From the NCBI RefSeq assembly GCF_030733265.1, contig NZ_JASHJI010000010.1, positions 1 to 64,000 of the forward strand: a stretch of 64,000 nucleotides of DNA. The letters run 5' to 3'. Source of the stretch: Roseibium sp. MMSF_3412. Its GTDB lineage: Bacteria > Pseudomonadota > Alphaproteobacteria > Rhizobiales > Stappiaceae. The notes under the pieces are model-generated. The model was not told the origin of the DNA. It made no database searches and saw nothing but the letters and a program-made list of their open reading frames with translations. Below are positions 52,873-61,309 of the stretch, one piece after another. Position numbers and translations under genes: made by a program. The first letter of the stretch is position 1; each line of letters starts with the position of its first letter.

Positions 52873-53568
52873 ATGTCGGGGGAGCCGAAGGAAAATGCCG
52901 GGGAGGACTGGCCGAAGCAGGACATTGAGTCCGGCACCATCGGCGCGCTTGCCCATCTATACCGGGCCGAGGTTTTCCGCAGCACCCACTGGCGCACGCG
53001 CCTCGACAACACAACCAACTGGGCCGTAGTCACGACGGGGATCGCCCTTTCCGCAACCTTCGCCAATCGCGAGGCCTCTCCCCTGCCGATGGTGCTTGTC
53101 GGCCTGCTGGTCACCGTCTTTTTGATCTTCGAGGCGCGGCGCTACCGCTACTACAACATGTTCCGTGCCCGCGCCCGGCTGATGGAGTCCGATTTCTACG
53201 CGCCGATCCTTTATGGCAAAAAGGTTCCCTGGAACGGCGACTGGGCGAAGCTCCTCGCTGACGACTATGAGACGCCGCACTACCACATCAGCCTCGTCAG
53301 GGCGGCCGGGCGGCGCCTGCGCAGCAATTATTCCTGGATCCTCGCCATCCAGGCGGTTGCCTATTTCGGCAAGCTTGCCATTCATCCCGTGCCCCTGACC
53401 GAGCTCTCCGAAGCCTTCGAACGCGCCGCCATCGGTCCCCTGCCGGGCTATCTCGTGTTTCTCGCCGGTGTGATCTTTCACACAAGCTGGATCGTCTTTG
53501 CCATCGTCACGCTGCGCCTTGACAAGCGCTACCGCAAGAAACGCAAATCGCCCATGCAGGCGATCTGA
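52873..53568 (+). CDS. DUF2270 membrane protein
   Basis: This 231-residue protein fits the DUF2270 pattern: GALAHLYRAEVFRSTHWRTRLDNTTNWAVV near the N-terminus, two helices around residues 50-85, EARRYRYYNMFRARARLMESDFYAP, and two further helices near 155-215. Function is unknown. GAGGGT precedes the ATG. It precedes a GNAT acetyltransferase gene by 99 bases on the same strand. Confidence 0.85.
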   Translation: MSGEPKENAGEDWPKQDIESGTIGALAHLYRAEVFRSTHWRTRLDNTTNWAVVTTGIALSATFANREASPLPMVLVGLLVTVFLIFEARRYRYYNMFRARARLMESDFYAPILYGKKVPWNGDWAKLLADDYETPHYHISLVRAAGRRLRSNYSWILAIQAVAYFGKLAIHPVPLTELSEAFERAAIGPLPGYLVFLAGVIFHTSWIVFAIVTLRLDKRYRKKRKSPMQAI

Positions 53569-53667
53569 GGCAACGCGGCGACCCGCCCCAACGGCGCCAA
53601 AGAGTTGACGCCGGTCAGGAGACCGGTTGAAACTGAAACCCACAGGCCGGTTAAGTGGCGGACAGAC

Positions 53668-54105
53668 ATGAGTTACGTCGAGATCTCGTTTGCAGATGAA
53701 AAGGACAAGGCTGCGACTGCCGCAGCCATCGAGGACCACCTGTTGCAGGCCCTTGCGCAGGAAAACGAGCAATCGGACAACGAGGCCTTCGTGCTCAAGG
53801 CAACCGACGAAACGGGCAGGCTTCTCGGCGGGCTCAGCGCCAGCACGTCATACCACTGGCTTCTGATCAAGACGCTCTGGGTGGACGACAGCGTGCGCGG
53901 AGCCGGTCTCGGCGCACGCCTTGTGGAACTGGCCGAACACGAGGCCCGACGGCTTGGCTGCCATGCCGCCTGGCTGGATACCTCAAACGAAGCCGCGCAC
54001 CGGCTCTACCTCAAGCTCGGCTACGAGGATTTCGGTTTGATCGGCAACCTGCGCGGCCAGGCGCTGCCGGATCACCGTCGCTGGTTCATGAAAAAAGACC
54101 TTTGA
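53668..54105 (+). CDS. GNAT family N-acetyltransferase
   Basis: This 145-residue protein has the acetyl-CoA-binding motif VRGAGLGARLVELAEHEARR with the preceding strand IKTLWVDDS, and the C-terminal AAHRLYLKLGYEDFG. Substrate unknown. ATG 53668 is chosen as the shorter form starts at the GNAT fold. It is convergent with the aqpS gene (12-base gap). Confidence 0.88.
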   Translation: MSYVEISFADEKDKAATAAAIEDHLLQALAQENEQSDNEAFVLKATDETGRLLGGLSASTSYHWLLIKTLWVDDSVRGAGLGARLVELAEHEARRLGCHAAWLDTSNEAAHRLYLKLGYEDFGLIGNLRGQALPDHRRWFMKKDL

Positions 54106-54117
54106 ACCTGCCCGGCT

Positions 54118-54810
54118 TCACGAACTGACGGCTTTCTCACCGGCCGTCTTTTCCGGGGTCAGCAACCAGGAAAACAGGGCAAGCGCCAGGGCGGCTCCGA
54201 TAAATTCGGCGACGATGAACCCCGGCAGATCGACGGGCCGAATCCCGGCGAATGTGTCTGTGAAGGCGCGGGAAATCGCGACCGCCGGATTGGCGAAGGA
54301 CGTCGACGCCGTGAACCAGTAGGCGGCCGTGATATAGAGCCCGACGAGCCAGGGCACGGCCGCTTCCCGGAAGCGGATACCGGCCAGGATACTGGCCAGC
54401 AGGCCGAACGTCGCGACGATTTCAGCCACCCATTGTGCGGGTCCGGTCCGGGCCGTGGTCGAGGCTTGAAGCACCGCTTCCTCGAACATGACATGGGCGA
54501 TCAGCGTGCCGCATATCCCACCGGCGATCTGGGCGGCGATGTAGCTGAGGCCGGCGGTCAGGCTCAGGTTGCGTTTCAGCCAGAAGACGAAGGTCACCGC
54601 CGGATTGAAATGCGCACCGGAAATCGGACCCAGGATCGTGATCAGGACAACAAGGATCGCGCCCGTGGGGATGGTATTGCCCAGAAGAGATACGGCGACA
54701 TCGTCTGAAAGCCTGTCGGCCATGATCCCCGACCCGACCACCGTTCCGACAAGCATTGCGGTGCCAAGCGCCTCGGCGGTCAGGCGCTGCTTCAAACTGA
54801 ATTCTGACAT
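54118..54810 (-). CDS. aqpS: aquaglyceroporin of the ars operon
   Basis: This 230-residue MIP channel has six helices and both half-helix motifs, HFNPAVT and FANPAVAIS. It is the last gene of arsR-arsC-aqpS, 14 bases after arsC. In Sinorhizobium meliloti AqpS takes the place of an ArsB/Acr3 pump: arsenite made by ArsC leaves the cell by diffusion through the channel. No ArsB, Acr3 or ArsH gene is present here. Confidence 0.87.
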   Translation of the reverse strand: MSEFSLKQRLTAEALGTAMLVGTVVGSGIMADRLSDDVAVSLLGNTIPTGAILVVLITILGPISGAHFNPAVTFVFWLKRNLSLTAGLSYIAAQIAGGICGTLIAHVMFEEAVLQASTTARTGPAQWVAEIVATFGLLASILAGIRFREAAVPWLVGLYITAAYWFTASTSFANPAVAISRAFTDTFAGIRPVDLPGFIVAEFIGAALALALFSWLLTPEKTAGEKAVSS

Positions 54811-54824
54811 GAAGGAAACCCCAG

Positions 54825-55313
54825 TTAGTCGGAGATGGCGCCTATGGCCGCCAGTCTGTTTTTGCCGTCATCGGCGGTAAAGACATCGTCACCGAGGGCA
54901 AGCATGTCGTTGATCCGCCGTTCAAGCCTCTGATAGGCCAGATCGAAGGCCGCCCCGCGTGCTTCATCGTCACCTTCCACCGAGGCGGGATCGGGAATGC
55001 CCCAATGCACGACCATCGGATGGCCGGGCCAGACCGGACAGGCCTCGCCCGCCGCGTTGTCGCAAACGGTGATGATCAGATCCATCTTCGGCGCATCTGC
55101 GCCCGCGAACTCTTCCCAGCTCTTGGAGCGGAACCCTTCGGAAGACAGGCCATGCCGTTCCAGACAGGTCAGCGCATCGGGATTGACCGTACCGCGTGGT
55201 GTCGAGCCGGCCGAGAAGGTCGTGTATTTTCCCTGCCCGAGATGACGCAATAGCGCCTCACCCAGAACAGAGCGGGCGGAGTTCGCCGTACATAAAACGA
55301 GAGCATTGCGCAT
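54825..55313 (-). CDS. arsC: arsenate reductase, low-molecular-weight phosphatase type
   Basis: This 162-residue cytoplasmic enzyme has the P-loop C-x5-R as CTANSAR (C8, R14), the relay cysteines C84 and C92 in [17 protein letters not shown], and an Asp in IPDPA (D108), matching the thioredoxin-coupled ArsC of Bacillus (C10, C82, C89). It reduces arsenate to arsenite. ATG 55313 is chosen since it places the P-loop at the usual position; AGGCGG lies upstream. Confidence 0.88.
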   Translation of the reverse strand: MRNALVLCTANSARSVLGEALLRHLGQGKYTTFSAGSTPRGTVNPDALTCLERHGLSSEGFRSKSWEEFAGADAPKMDLIITVCDNAAGEACPVWPGHPMVVHWGIPDPASVEGDDEARGAAFDLAYQRLERRINDMLALGDDVFTADDGKNRLAAIGAISD

Positions 55314-55341
55314 TGTGGGAGTGTCCGCCTGGATATTGGCC

Positions 55342-55695
55342 TCAGAGACCCTTTGTGTCTGAGCACGAAACGGTGGTGAACAGATTGGCGATCGGCGCGC
55401 ACAGATCCGGGTTTCCGCCACAGCAATCCCGCAGAAGAAAGGTCACCAGAGACTGCATGGTCGCCAGGTCCGCAATGTAGTGAATGGAACGCCCGTCGCG
55501 TTCAGCCCGCACGAGTGCGCAACGCGACAGAGCGCCGAGGTGGGTCGACAGGGTATTCGGTCGAACGTTGAGTGCGTCTGAAACGGCACCGGCGGTCATG
55601 CCTTCTTTTCCGGCTTTCACCAGCAGGCGAAATACGTCAAGGCGTGTTTCCTGACCAAGGGCGGCCAACGCATTCAGGGCGTCTTCTTTTTCCAT
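55342..55695 (-). CDS. arsR: ArsR family arsenic-responsive repressor
   Basis: This 117-residue winged-helix repressor has recognition helix RPNTLSTHLGALSRC. It lacks the classic helix-3 CVCDL motif; instead cysteines C91, C92 and C99 (RDCCGGNPDLC) and one in SCSDT lie at the C-terminus, reminiscent of the Acidithiobacillus-type site (C95, C96, C102). It heads arsR-arsC-aqpS and has a palindrome just before its start codon. Confidence 0.88.
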   Translation of the reverse strand: MEKEDALNALAALGQETRLDVFRLLVKAGKEGMTAGAVSDALNVRPNTLSTHLGALSRCALVRAERDGRSIHYIADLATMQSLVTFLLRDCCGGNPDLCAPIANLFTTVSCSDTKGL

Positions 55696-55697
55696 AA

Positions 55698-55713
55698 TTC
55701 GAGAATACTCGAA
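55698..55713. promoter_or_regulatory. ArsR operator candidate
   Basis: TTCGAG (55698-55703) and CTCGAA (55708-55713) flank AATA, a perfect 6-4-6 repeat ending two bases before the arsR start codon on the minus strand. It would cover the ribosome-binding/promoter region of the operon. Confidence 0.6.
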
Positions 55714-55767
55714 ATAACGAACAATTCAACAGCGTTTTCGAAGCTGACCGAAGAACGGACTTGGGCA

Positions 55768-57108
55768 TCAGACCTTCCGGTAGGCAACAAGCGCGTAGAC
55801 GAAGGCCAGCGCGACAAGCACCGCGGCGAGACCCAGAACGGCCTCGTAGCCGCCGAGGGCAAACGCGGCACTTGAAGCGGAGAGCCCCACCGTGCCGCCG
55901 ATCATCTGTGCCGCCATCGCGATCCCGCCGCCCTGTCCGTGCTTGTATTCCGGAAGCGAGCCCATGATGGCGGCCCGGCTTGGCAAAAAGAGAAACGGAA
56001 AGGCAACGCCTGCAACGAGCAGACCGGGCGCAAACAGCAACGTGTCGTTCAGCGGTGCAGTAAAGTACAGCCAGAGCAGCGAGGCCAGCAGCAGAAGGTG
56101 CCCGATAAAGGCAAGCTTGCGCGGATGCGTCTTGCCGACGAGCCGGCCGCAATAGGCGGCAACGAATGGCTGCGGGATCGGCGTCAGCATCACCAGCAAA
56201 CCGGCGGTGAGCGCGCTGAGCTTCAACTCCGTTTGCGCATAAAGGGCGACGAAGACAAAGATCGGCATCTTGGCGTATTGCGCCATGAACAGGTTCACAT
56301 TGCTCGCCGAAAACACAGGGTTGGTGAAAAGGTCCACCTCGATGAGTGGAGCGTCCTGGCGCAGTTCGAACCGGCAGAACGCAGCGATCATGGCAAGACC
56401 ACACACAAGCAGCAACCAGATAACCGGACTTCCCCAGCCCCAGTCGTCAGCCTCCATGAGCGCAAACACGATGCAGAACATCCCGCTTGCGATCAGCACC
56501 AGTCCGGTCCAGTCGATGCGCCGACCGGGCGGCCGCTCAACGTCGCGCCAGGTCAGCGAAACGACAACAGCAATAACGATCACAAGAAAAGGATTGATCC
56601 AGAAGATCCAGCGCCAGCTCAGAAACTCGGTGAACGCACCGCCCACAAGCGGACCGAGCGACAGGAAAATGGTTCCGACAGAACCCGTGACGGCCAGAGC
56701 CATCCCGTGCTGTTCCTTGGGGAACGTCATGGTCACCATGGCCATGAACAGCGGAAACATGACCGCCGATCCAAGGCCCTGAAAAGCGCGCGCGATAATC
56801 AGGACTTCCCCGGACGGTGCAAAACCGCAGACGACGGAGAAGATACCGAACGTGGCAAGTCCCAGAAGGAACATGCGCAGGATACCGAACAGGTCCCCGA
56901 GTTTGCCGCCAACGGCGACGAAACACGCAAGGGTCAGCAGGTAGGCATTGACGATCCAGTGCGCGGTATTGCTGGAAAGCGAAAAGGTTTCCTGGATGGA
57001 AGGCAGCGCGATCCCGACGACAGTCTCGTCCAGCAGCACCAGTCCGAGTACGCAACTAACGGCTCCGAGCAGCCACCACTTCCGATTTGCCTCGCCGATC
57101 AACTGCAT
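55768..57108 (-). CDS. MFS transporter, DHA2 (EmrB/QacA-like) drug exporter
   Basis: This 446-residue inner-membrane carrier has motif LDETVVGIALPSIQ in helix 1, and ARAFQGLGSAVMFPL and GPLVGGAFTEFLSWRWIFWIN, typical of drug:proton antiporters. It lies 72 bases upstream of arsR on the same strand. It is not an ArsB/Acr3/ArsJ family protein, and its link to arsenic is only positional. Confidence 0.87.
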   Translation of the reverse strand: MQLIGEANRKWWLLGAVSCVLGLVLLDETVVGIALPSIQETFSLSSNTAHWIVNAYLLTLACFVAVGGKLGDLFGILRMFLLGLATFGIFSVVCGFAPSGEVLIIARAFQGLGSAVMFPLFMAMVTMTFPKEQHGMALAVTGSVGTIFLSLGPLVGGAFTEFLSWRWIFWINPFLVIVIAVVVSLTWRDVERPPGRRIDWTGLVLIASGMFCIVFALMEADDWGWGSPVIWLLLVCGLAMIAAFCRFELRQDAPLIEVDLFTNPVFSASNVNLFMAQYAKMPIFVFVALYAQTELKLSALTAGLLVMLTPIPQPFVAAYCGRLVGKTHPRKLAFIGHLLLLASLLWLYFTAPLNDTLLFAPGLLVAGVAFPFLFLPSRAAIMGSLPEYKHGQGGGIAMAAQMIGGTVGLSASSAAFALGGYEAVLGLAAVLVALAFVYALVAYRKV

Positions 57109-57235
57109 GGCGCCCCCACACCAACACGTTCACACGGGGGGCGTCCCCGTGAACACGGTCGAAGGGTGAATGAAAAGCTCTGAGGAAACAAGGCGTAGCT
57201 TTGCTGACAACAGAAAAGCTTTCGCCCAAAAGAAA

Positions 57236-57264
57236 AAAGGCTCCCGCCTTGACGGGAGCCTTTT
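57236..57264 (-). terminator. terminator of glpD-glpK
   Basis: On the minus strand GGCTCCCG and CGGGAGCC (57239-57260) form a stem with a six-base loop, preceded by AAAA and followed by TTTTTTCTTTT. This is a strong rho-independent terminator directly after the glpK stop. Confidence 0.92.
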
Positions 57265-57268
57265 CGGA

Positions 57269-58762
57269 TCAGTCCACCCCAGTCCGGGTGCGCGTGACCG
57301 CGTCTTTCCACCCGGCGAGAAGCCGGGACCGGTCCGCCTCGGACAGTTTGGGCTCGAAACGTCTTTCCAGCTGCCACTGCGCCGAAAACACGTCCTCGCC
57401 CGGCCAGATCCCGGCCTTCGAGCCTGCCAGCCAGGCGGACCCGAGAGCCGTTGTTTCCGCAACGGTCGGGCGGTCGACGGGCGCGCCCAGAATGTCGGCC
57501 AGAAACTGCATGGTCCAGTCGGATGCCGTCATGCCGCCATCCACACGCAGAACCGGTTTTTCCGCATCCGACCAGTCGGCGCGCATGGCATCGACCAGAT
57601 CGCTGGTCTGGTATCCGACGCTTTGCAGAACGGCACGCGCGATTTCCTTCGGCCCCGTGTTTCGCGTCAGACCGAACATCGCACCGCGGGCATCCGCGTC
57701 CCAATAGGGTGCGCCAAGCCCGACGAATGCCGGCACCAGGTAGACGTCGTGGTTCGGGTCGGCCTGTTCAGCGAGTGACTGCGTCTGTTCGGCGCTGTCG
57801 ATCAGCCCAAGCCCGTCGCGCAGCCATTGCACCGCCGCACCGGCAACGAAGATCGATCCTTCCAGAGCATAGGTGGTCTTGCCATTCAGCCGGTAGGCGA
57901 TCGTCGTCAGCATCCGGTTGTGCGAGCGAACAGCGGTTTCGCCCGTGTTCATGAGCGCAAAGCAGCCCGTGCCATAAGTCGATTTCACCATGCCCGGCTT
58001 GAAGCAGGCCTGCCCGACCGTCGCGGCCTGTTGGTCGCCGGCAACCCCAAGGATCGGGATAGGTCTGCCGAACAGTTCCGCATCTGTTGCGCCGAACTCG
58101 TCTGCGCTGTCCTTGACCTCCGGCAAAAGGCTCATCGGGATGTTGAGCACCTTGCACAGGTCCACGTCCCAGCGGTTTTCATGAATGTTGTAGATCAGCG
58201 TGCGCGCGGCATTCGTTGCATCGGTTACATGTACGGTGCCGCCGGTAAGCTGCCAGATCAGCCAGGTGTCGACGGTTCCGAAGGCAAGCTCGCCCCGCTC
58301 CGCACGCGCCCGCACCCCATCGACATTGTCGAGCAGCCAGGCGATTTTTGTTCCGGAAAAGTACGGATCCAGCAACAGCCCGGTCTTGGCGGTGAACGTC
58401 TCCTCAAGCCCCTGCTCGCGCAAGCCTGCGCAGAATTCCGAGGTCCGCCGGTCCTGCCACACGATGGCATTATAGACCGGCTCGCCGGTCGACCTGTCCC
58501 AGATCAGCGTTGTTTCGCGCTGATTGGTGATCCCGATCGCCTCGACGCCCGCGCCCTGGTCCGGGGCTTTTTCCATCGCTTCCCGGCAGACCCGCAGCGT
58601 GCTGGTCCAGATATCCGACGGAGAATGCTCCACCCATCCGGACTTCGGAAAATGTTGCGGAAACTCCTGCTGTCCCACGCTGATGGGGCTGAAGCCGTCG
58701 TCGAAGACGATCGCACGGCTTGACGTTGTGCCCTGGTCTATCGCCAAAACACATCCGGCCAT
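57269..58762 (-). CDS. glpK: glycerol kinase
   Basis: This 497-residue FGGY kinase makes glycerol 3-phosphate. The N-terminal phosphate-binding loop is [15 protein letters not shown], substrate residues are in [12 protein letters not shown], and the second FGGY signature is in [19 protein letters not shown] (in part). Length is normal. It follows glpD by 72 bases with a stem-loop between. Confidence 0.95.
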   Translation of the reverse strand: MAGCVLAIDQGTTSSRAIVFDDGFSPISVGQQEFPQHFPKSGWVEHSPSDIWTSTLRVCREAMEKAPDQGAGVEAIGITNQRETTLIWDRSTGEPVYNAIVWQDRRTSEFCAGLREQGLEETFTAKTGLLLDPYFSGTKIAWLLDNVDGVRARAERGELAFGTVDTWLIWQLTGGTVHVTDATNAARTLIYNIHENRWDVDLCKVLNIPMSLLPEVKDSADEFGATDAELFGRPIPILGVAGDQQAATVGQACFKPGMVKSTYGTGCFALMNTGETAVRSHNRMLTTIAYRLNGKTTYALEGSIFVAGAAVQWLRDGLGLIDSAEQTQSLAEQADPNHDVYLVPAFVGLGAPYWDADARGAMFGLTRNTGPKEIARAVLQSVGYQTSDLVDAMRADWSDAEKPVLRVDGGMTASDWTMQFLADILGAPVDRPTVAETTALGSAWLAGSKAGIWPGEDVFSAQWQLERRFEPKLSEADRSRLLAGWKDAVTRTRTGVD

Positions 58763-58798
58763 GGCGCACCTCCCAATTTTATTGCTTGTTTGTAAAGA

Positions 58799-58819
58799 GC
58801 TGCCGGCGCGCCCGGCAGC
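58799..58819 (-). other. stem-loop between glpD and glpK
   Basis: GCTGCCGG (58799-58806) and CCGGCAGC (58812-58819) form an 8-bp stem with a 5-base loop, 15 bases past the glpD stop. It may set the glpD:glpK ratio; it lacks a U-tract. Confidence 0.6.
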
Positions 58820-58834
58820 CTGATTTGTTTCCGA

Positions 58835-60355
58835 CTATGCAGCAGCCCCGGTCTGGTCTGCAAGATGGCCGGACATGTAGGCATCGAGTGCCTCAGCTTC
58901 CTGCTTGCCGATGCGCAGCCCGAGTTTCGTACGCCGCCACAAAACATCCTCGGCCGTGCGTGCCCATTCGCGGTTCATCAGCCACTTGACTTCCGCTTCA
59001 TGGAGATTGGAGCCGAACGCCTTGCCGAGATCATCCAGGGAAGCCGCCTCACCCAGTATCCGCCTGGCATCCGTCCCGTAAAGACGGGTCAGCCGTGTCG
59101 CAAAACCGGTGTCGAGGAATGGATAATCGCGTTCCAGGGCGGCAACTTCAGCATCAAACGCATCGACCTGGAAATCGCCGCCGGGCAGCGGCTTCTTGTC
59201 GGTCCAGAGGCCGCTCTTGAAGGGCACGAAAACCTCAAGTTTCGCGAGCACCTGTTCGGCGAGTTTCCGGTAGGTCGTGATCTTGCCGCCGAAGACGGAC
59301 AGGACAACCGGCCGCTCATGGTCACCGTCAACCTCAAGAACGTAGTCGCGTGTTGCCGCTTTCGCGTCCTTCGCCCCATCATCATAAAGCGGCCGGACAC
59401 CTGAATAGGTGTGCACCACGTCTTCCGGCGTGATCTTCCTGTCCAGGTATTCGCTCGCGGCAGCACACAGGTAGGAGACCTCGTCCTCAGAGATACGCAC
59501 GTCGCTGAGATCGTCCTGATAGTCGACATCCGTCGTCCCGATCAGGGTGAAATCCTGTTCATAGGGAATGGCGAAGACGATCCGGCCGTCCCCGTTCTGG
59601 AAGATGAAGCAGCGGTCGTGATCGAACTGGCGCGGCACGATGATGTGGCTGCCCTTGACGAGACGAATGCCGGACGTGTCGTTCTCGCCGACAACGCCAT
59701 GAAGAAAATCGGCAACCCACGGTCCGGCCGCATTGACAAGCGTGCCGGCGGTTACCGTTCTCTCGTCTCCGGTTGCTAGATCCTTCAGCGTGACCGACCA
59801 CTTGTCACCGTCGCGTCGCGCGCTCACGCATTTGGTCCGTGTCAGGATTTCCGCACCCCGGTCGGCAGCATCACGCGCGTTGAGCACGACGAGACGCGCA
59901 TCGTCGACCCAGCAATCGGAATATTCAAACCCCTTGTGGAACAGCTTTTTCAGGCCTTGCGAAAAGGGCGCCTGATCCAGCCGCACCGTCTTGGTCGCGG
60001 GCAGGCGCTTGCGTCCGCCCAGATGGTCATACATGAAAAGTCCCAGGCGCAGCAGCCAGGCCGGACGAAGATCCTTGTGATGCGGCAGGATGAAACGCAG
60101 CGGCCACGCGATATGCGGCGCGATCCCCCACAGAACCTCGCGTTCCTTCAGCGCTTTGCGGACCAGATCGAACTCGTAATATTCAAGATAGCGCAGTCCG
60201 CCGTGGATCAGCTTGGTGGATGCGGAAGACGTCGCTCCGGCGAGATCTCCCATTTCGGCGAGAAGGACGGACGCACCCCGTCCGACCGCATCCCGGGCGA
60301 TCCCGGTTCCGTTAATGCCACCCCCGATAACCAACAGGTCGTAGTCAGCCGCCAT
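58835..60355 (-). CDS. glpD: aerobic glycerol-3-phosphate dehydrogenase
   Basis: This 506-residue membrane-associated flavoprotein oxidises glycerol 3-phosphate to dihydroxyacetone phosphate and feeds the quinone pool. The FAD motif is DLLVIGGGINGTGIARDAVG at the N-terminus, followed by SASTKLIHGGLRYLE. ATG 60355 (MAADYDLL) is chosen as GGAGACGAGG precedes it. With glpK it forms the glycerol utilisation operon; the GlpR-like gene at 14 kb is a candidate regulator. Confidence 0.94.
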   Translation of the reverse strand: MAADYDLLVIGGGINGTGIARDAVGRGASVLLAEMGDLAGATSSASTKLIHGGLRYLEYYEFDLVRKALKEREVLWGIAPHIAWPLRFILPHHKDLRPAWLLRLGLFMYDHLGGRKRLPATKTVRLDQAPFSQGLKKLFHKGFEYSDCWVDDARLVVLNARDAADRGAEILTRTKCVSARRDGDKWSVTLKDLATGDERTVTAGTLVNAAGPWVADFLHGVVGENDTSGIRLVKGSHIIVPRQFDHDRCFIFQNGDGRIVFAIPYEQDFTLIGTTDVDYQDDLSDVRISEDEVSYLCAAASEYLDRKITPEDVVHTYSGVRPLYDDGAKDAKAATRDYVLEVDGDHERPVVLSVFGGKITTYRKLAEQVLAKLEVFVPFKSGLWTDKKPLPGGDFQVDAFDAEVAALERDYPFLDTGFATRLTRLYGTDARRILGEAASLDDLGKAFGSNLHEAEVKWLMNREWARTAEDVLWRRTKLGLRIGKQEAEALDAYMSGHLADQTGAAA

Positions 60356-60620
60356 TGCCTCGTCTCCGGCTCGAATTGATATGCGCAATCATCCTAAAAC
60401 GAAAATAAAGCGAAACTTTGCGAAATTCAATCAATGATTCTCGTCGAACCGCTTCCCGTGCTTTTCCTGCCTCTGGAAAGGTTGGGAAAACACGTCCGAA
60501 AGCCGCACGACTTGAAATCCAATACTGGTATGAATTTCCGGAAACAGGTCACCGCCACCAGCCCATGCAGCCTTAAAAATGGCTGACTTGCATCGAAGAA
60601 CAGTGCTTGCTCACACGCCA

Positions 60621-60679
60621 AAATGTAAAATACCCTTTACATTTCGTCAAAATGCGATATGGAAAGGAAGCTTTACATT
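60621..60679. promoter_or_regulatory. operator with three TGTAAA half-sites before the four-TM/XRE pair
   Basis: AAATGTAAA (60621-60629) and TTTACATTT (60636-60644) flank six bases, a perfect 9-6-9 palindrome. A third half-site TTTACATT lies at 60672-60679, just before the ribosome-binding site GGAGG. The site is well placed for autorepression by the XRE protein of the operon. The remainder of the 338-base gap (60356-60693) shows nothing else. Confidence 0.68.
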
Positions 60680-60693
60680 CTGGAGGTTTGAAC

Positions 60694-61092
60694 ATGACAA
60701 CCGAACAGGCGAATTTCCGCTTTTTCAAAGTTTTTGTCCCGGCAATGATCCTCTATGTTGCAACCACCGCCGGAATCGTGTGGCTTTCAGACCGGCACGC
60801 TCTATCACCCCATGTCCTGTATGTTCTGACACTCGTTCCGATTGGCGCAATCTTCGCCGCTTTTTGGGCACAGTGGCGCTTTGCCATGGAGCTTGATGAG
60901 TTCCTCCGGCTGATCCAGATAAAGGGAACTCTGATCGGTGTTGCCTGCATCATGATCATTGCGTCCGGATGGGGTCAGCTCGAAAGACTGGCGGATGTGC
61001 CGAGGCTGCCTGTGTTCTGGCTTCTCCCGGTTTTCTGGACGGTCCAGGGCCTTGCGACCACCGTTATCTCGAAACGCGAAGGCGTCTTTTGA
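60694..61092 (+). CDS. small four-helix membrane protein
   Basis: This 132-residue protein has four hydrophobic segments (VFVPAMILYVATTAGIVWL, VLYVLTLVPIGAIFAAFW, LIGVACIMIIASGW, LPVFWLLPVFWTVQGLATT). Function is unknown. It overlaps the start of a small XRE regulator (TGATG), a pairing common in bacteria and archaea. GGAGG seven bases before ATG 60694 fixes the start. Confidence 0.82.
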   Translation: MTTEQANFRFFKVFVPAMILYVATTAGIVWLSDRHALSPHVLYVLTLVPIGAIFAAFWAQWRFAMELDEFLRLIQIKGTLIGVACIMIIASGWGQLERLADVPRLPVFWLLPVFWTVQGLATTVISKREGVF

Positions 61093-61286
61093 TGAAGAAC
61101 CGCCTCAGGGCGCTGCGGGCGGAGCGCGGCTGGTCCCAGTCCGTTCTCGGGGATCAACTCGATGTTTCCAGGCAGACGATCAATGCCATCGAGGCTGGAC
61201 GATACGACCCGTCCCTGCCCCTGGCATTCAAGATCGCGCGGCTGTTCGGACAATCGATCGAAGACATTTTTGATGACCAGGACTGA
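61092..61286 (+). CDS. small XRE-family regulator
   Basis: This 64-residue protein is a single helix-turn-helix domain: LRALRAERGWSQSVLGDQLD, then SRQTINAIEAGRYDPSLPLAF and IARLFGQSIEDIFDDQD. It is of the YgzD/type found next to small membrane proteins. It is translated directly after the four-TM gene by TGATG overlap and probably represses the pair through the TGTAAA sites. Confidence 0.88.
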   Translation: MKNRLRALRAERGWSQSVLGDQLDVSRQTINAIEAGRYDPSLPLAFKIARLFGQSIEDIFDDQD

Positions 61287-61309
61287 CCGGAAAGGCCTGC
61301 GCCGCACGC

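Noticed and set aside
55768-57108. MFS gene as an arsenical exporter
   Set aside because: It belongs to the DHA2 drug exporter type; nothing in its sequence points to arsenic and it has a separate position before the arsR operator.
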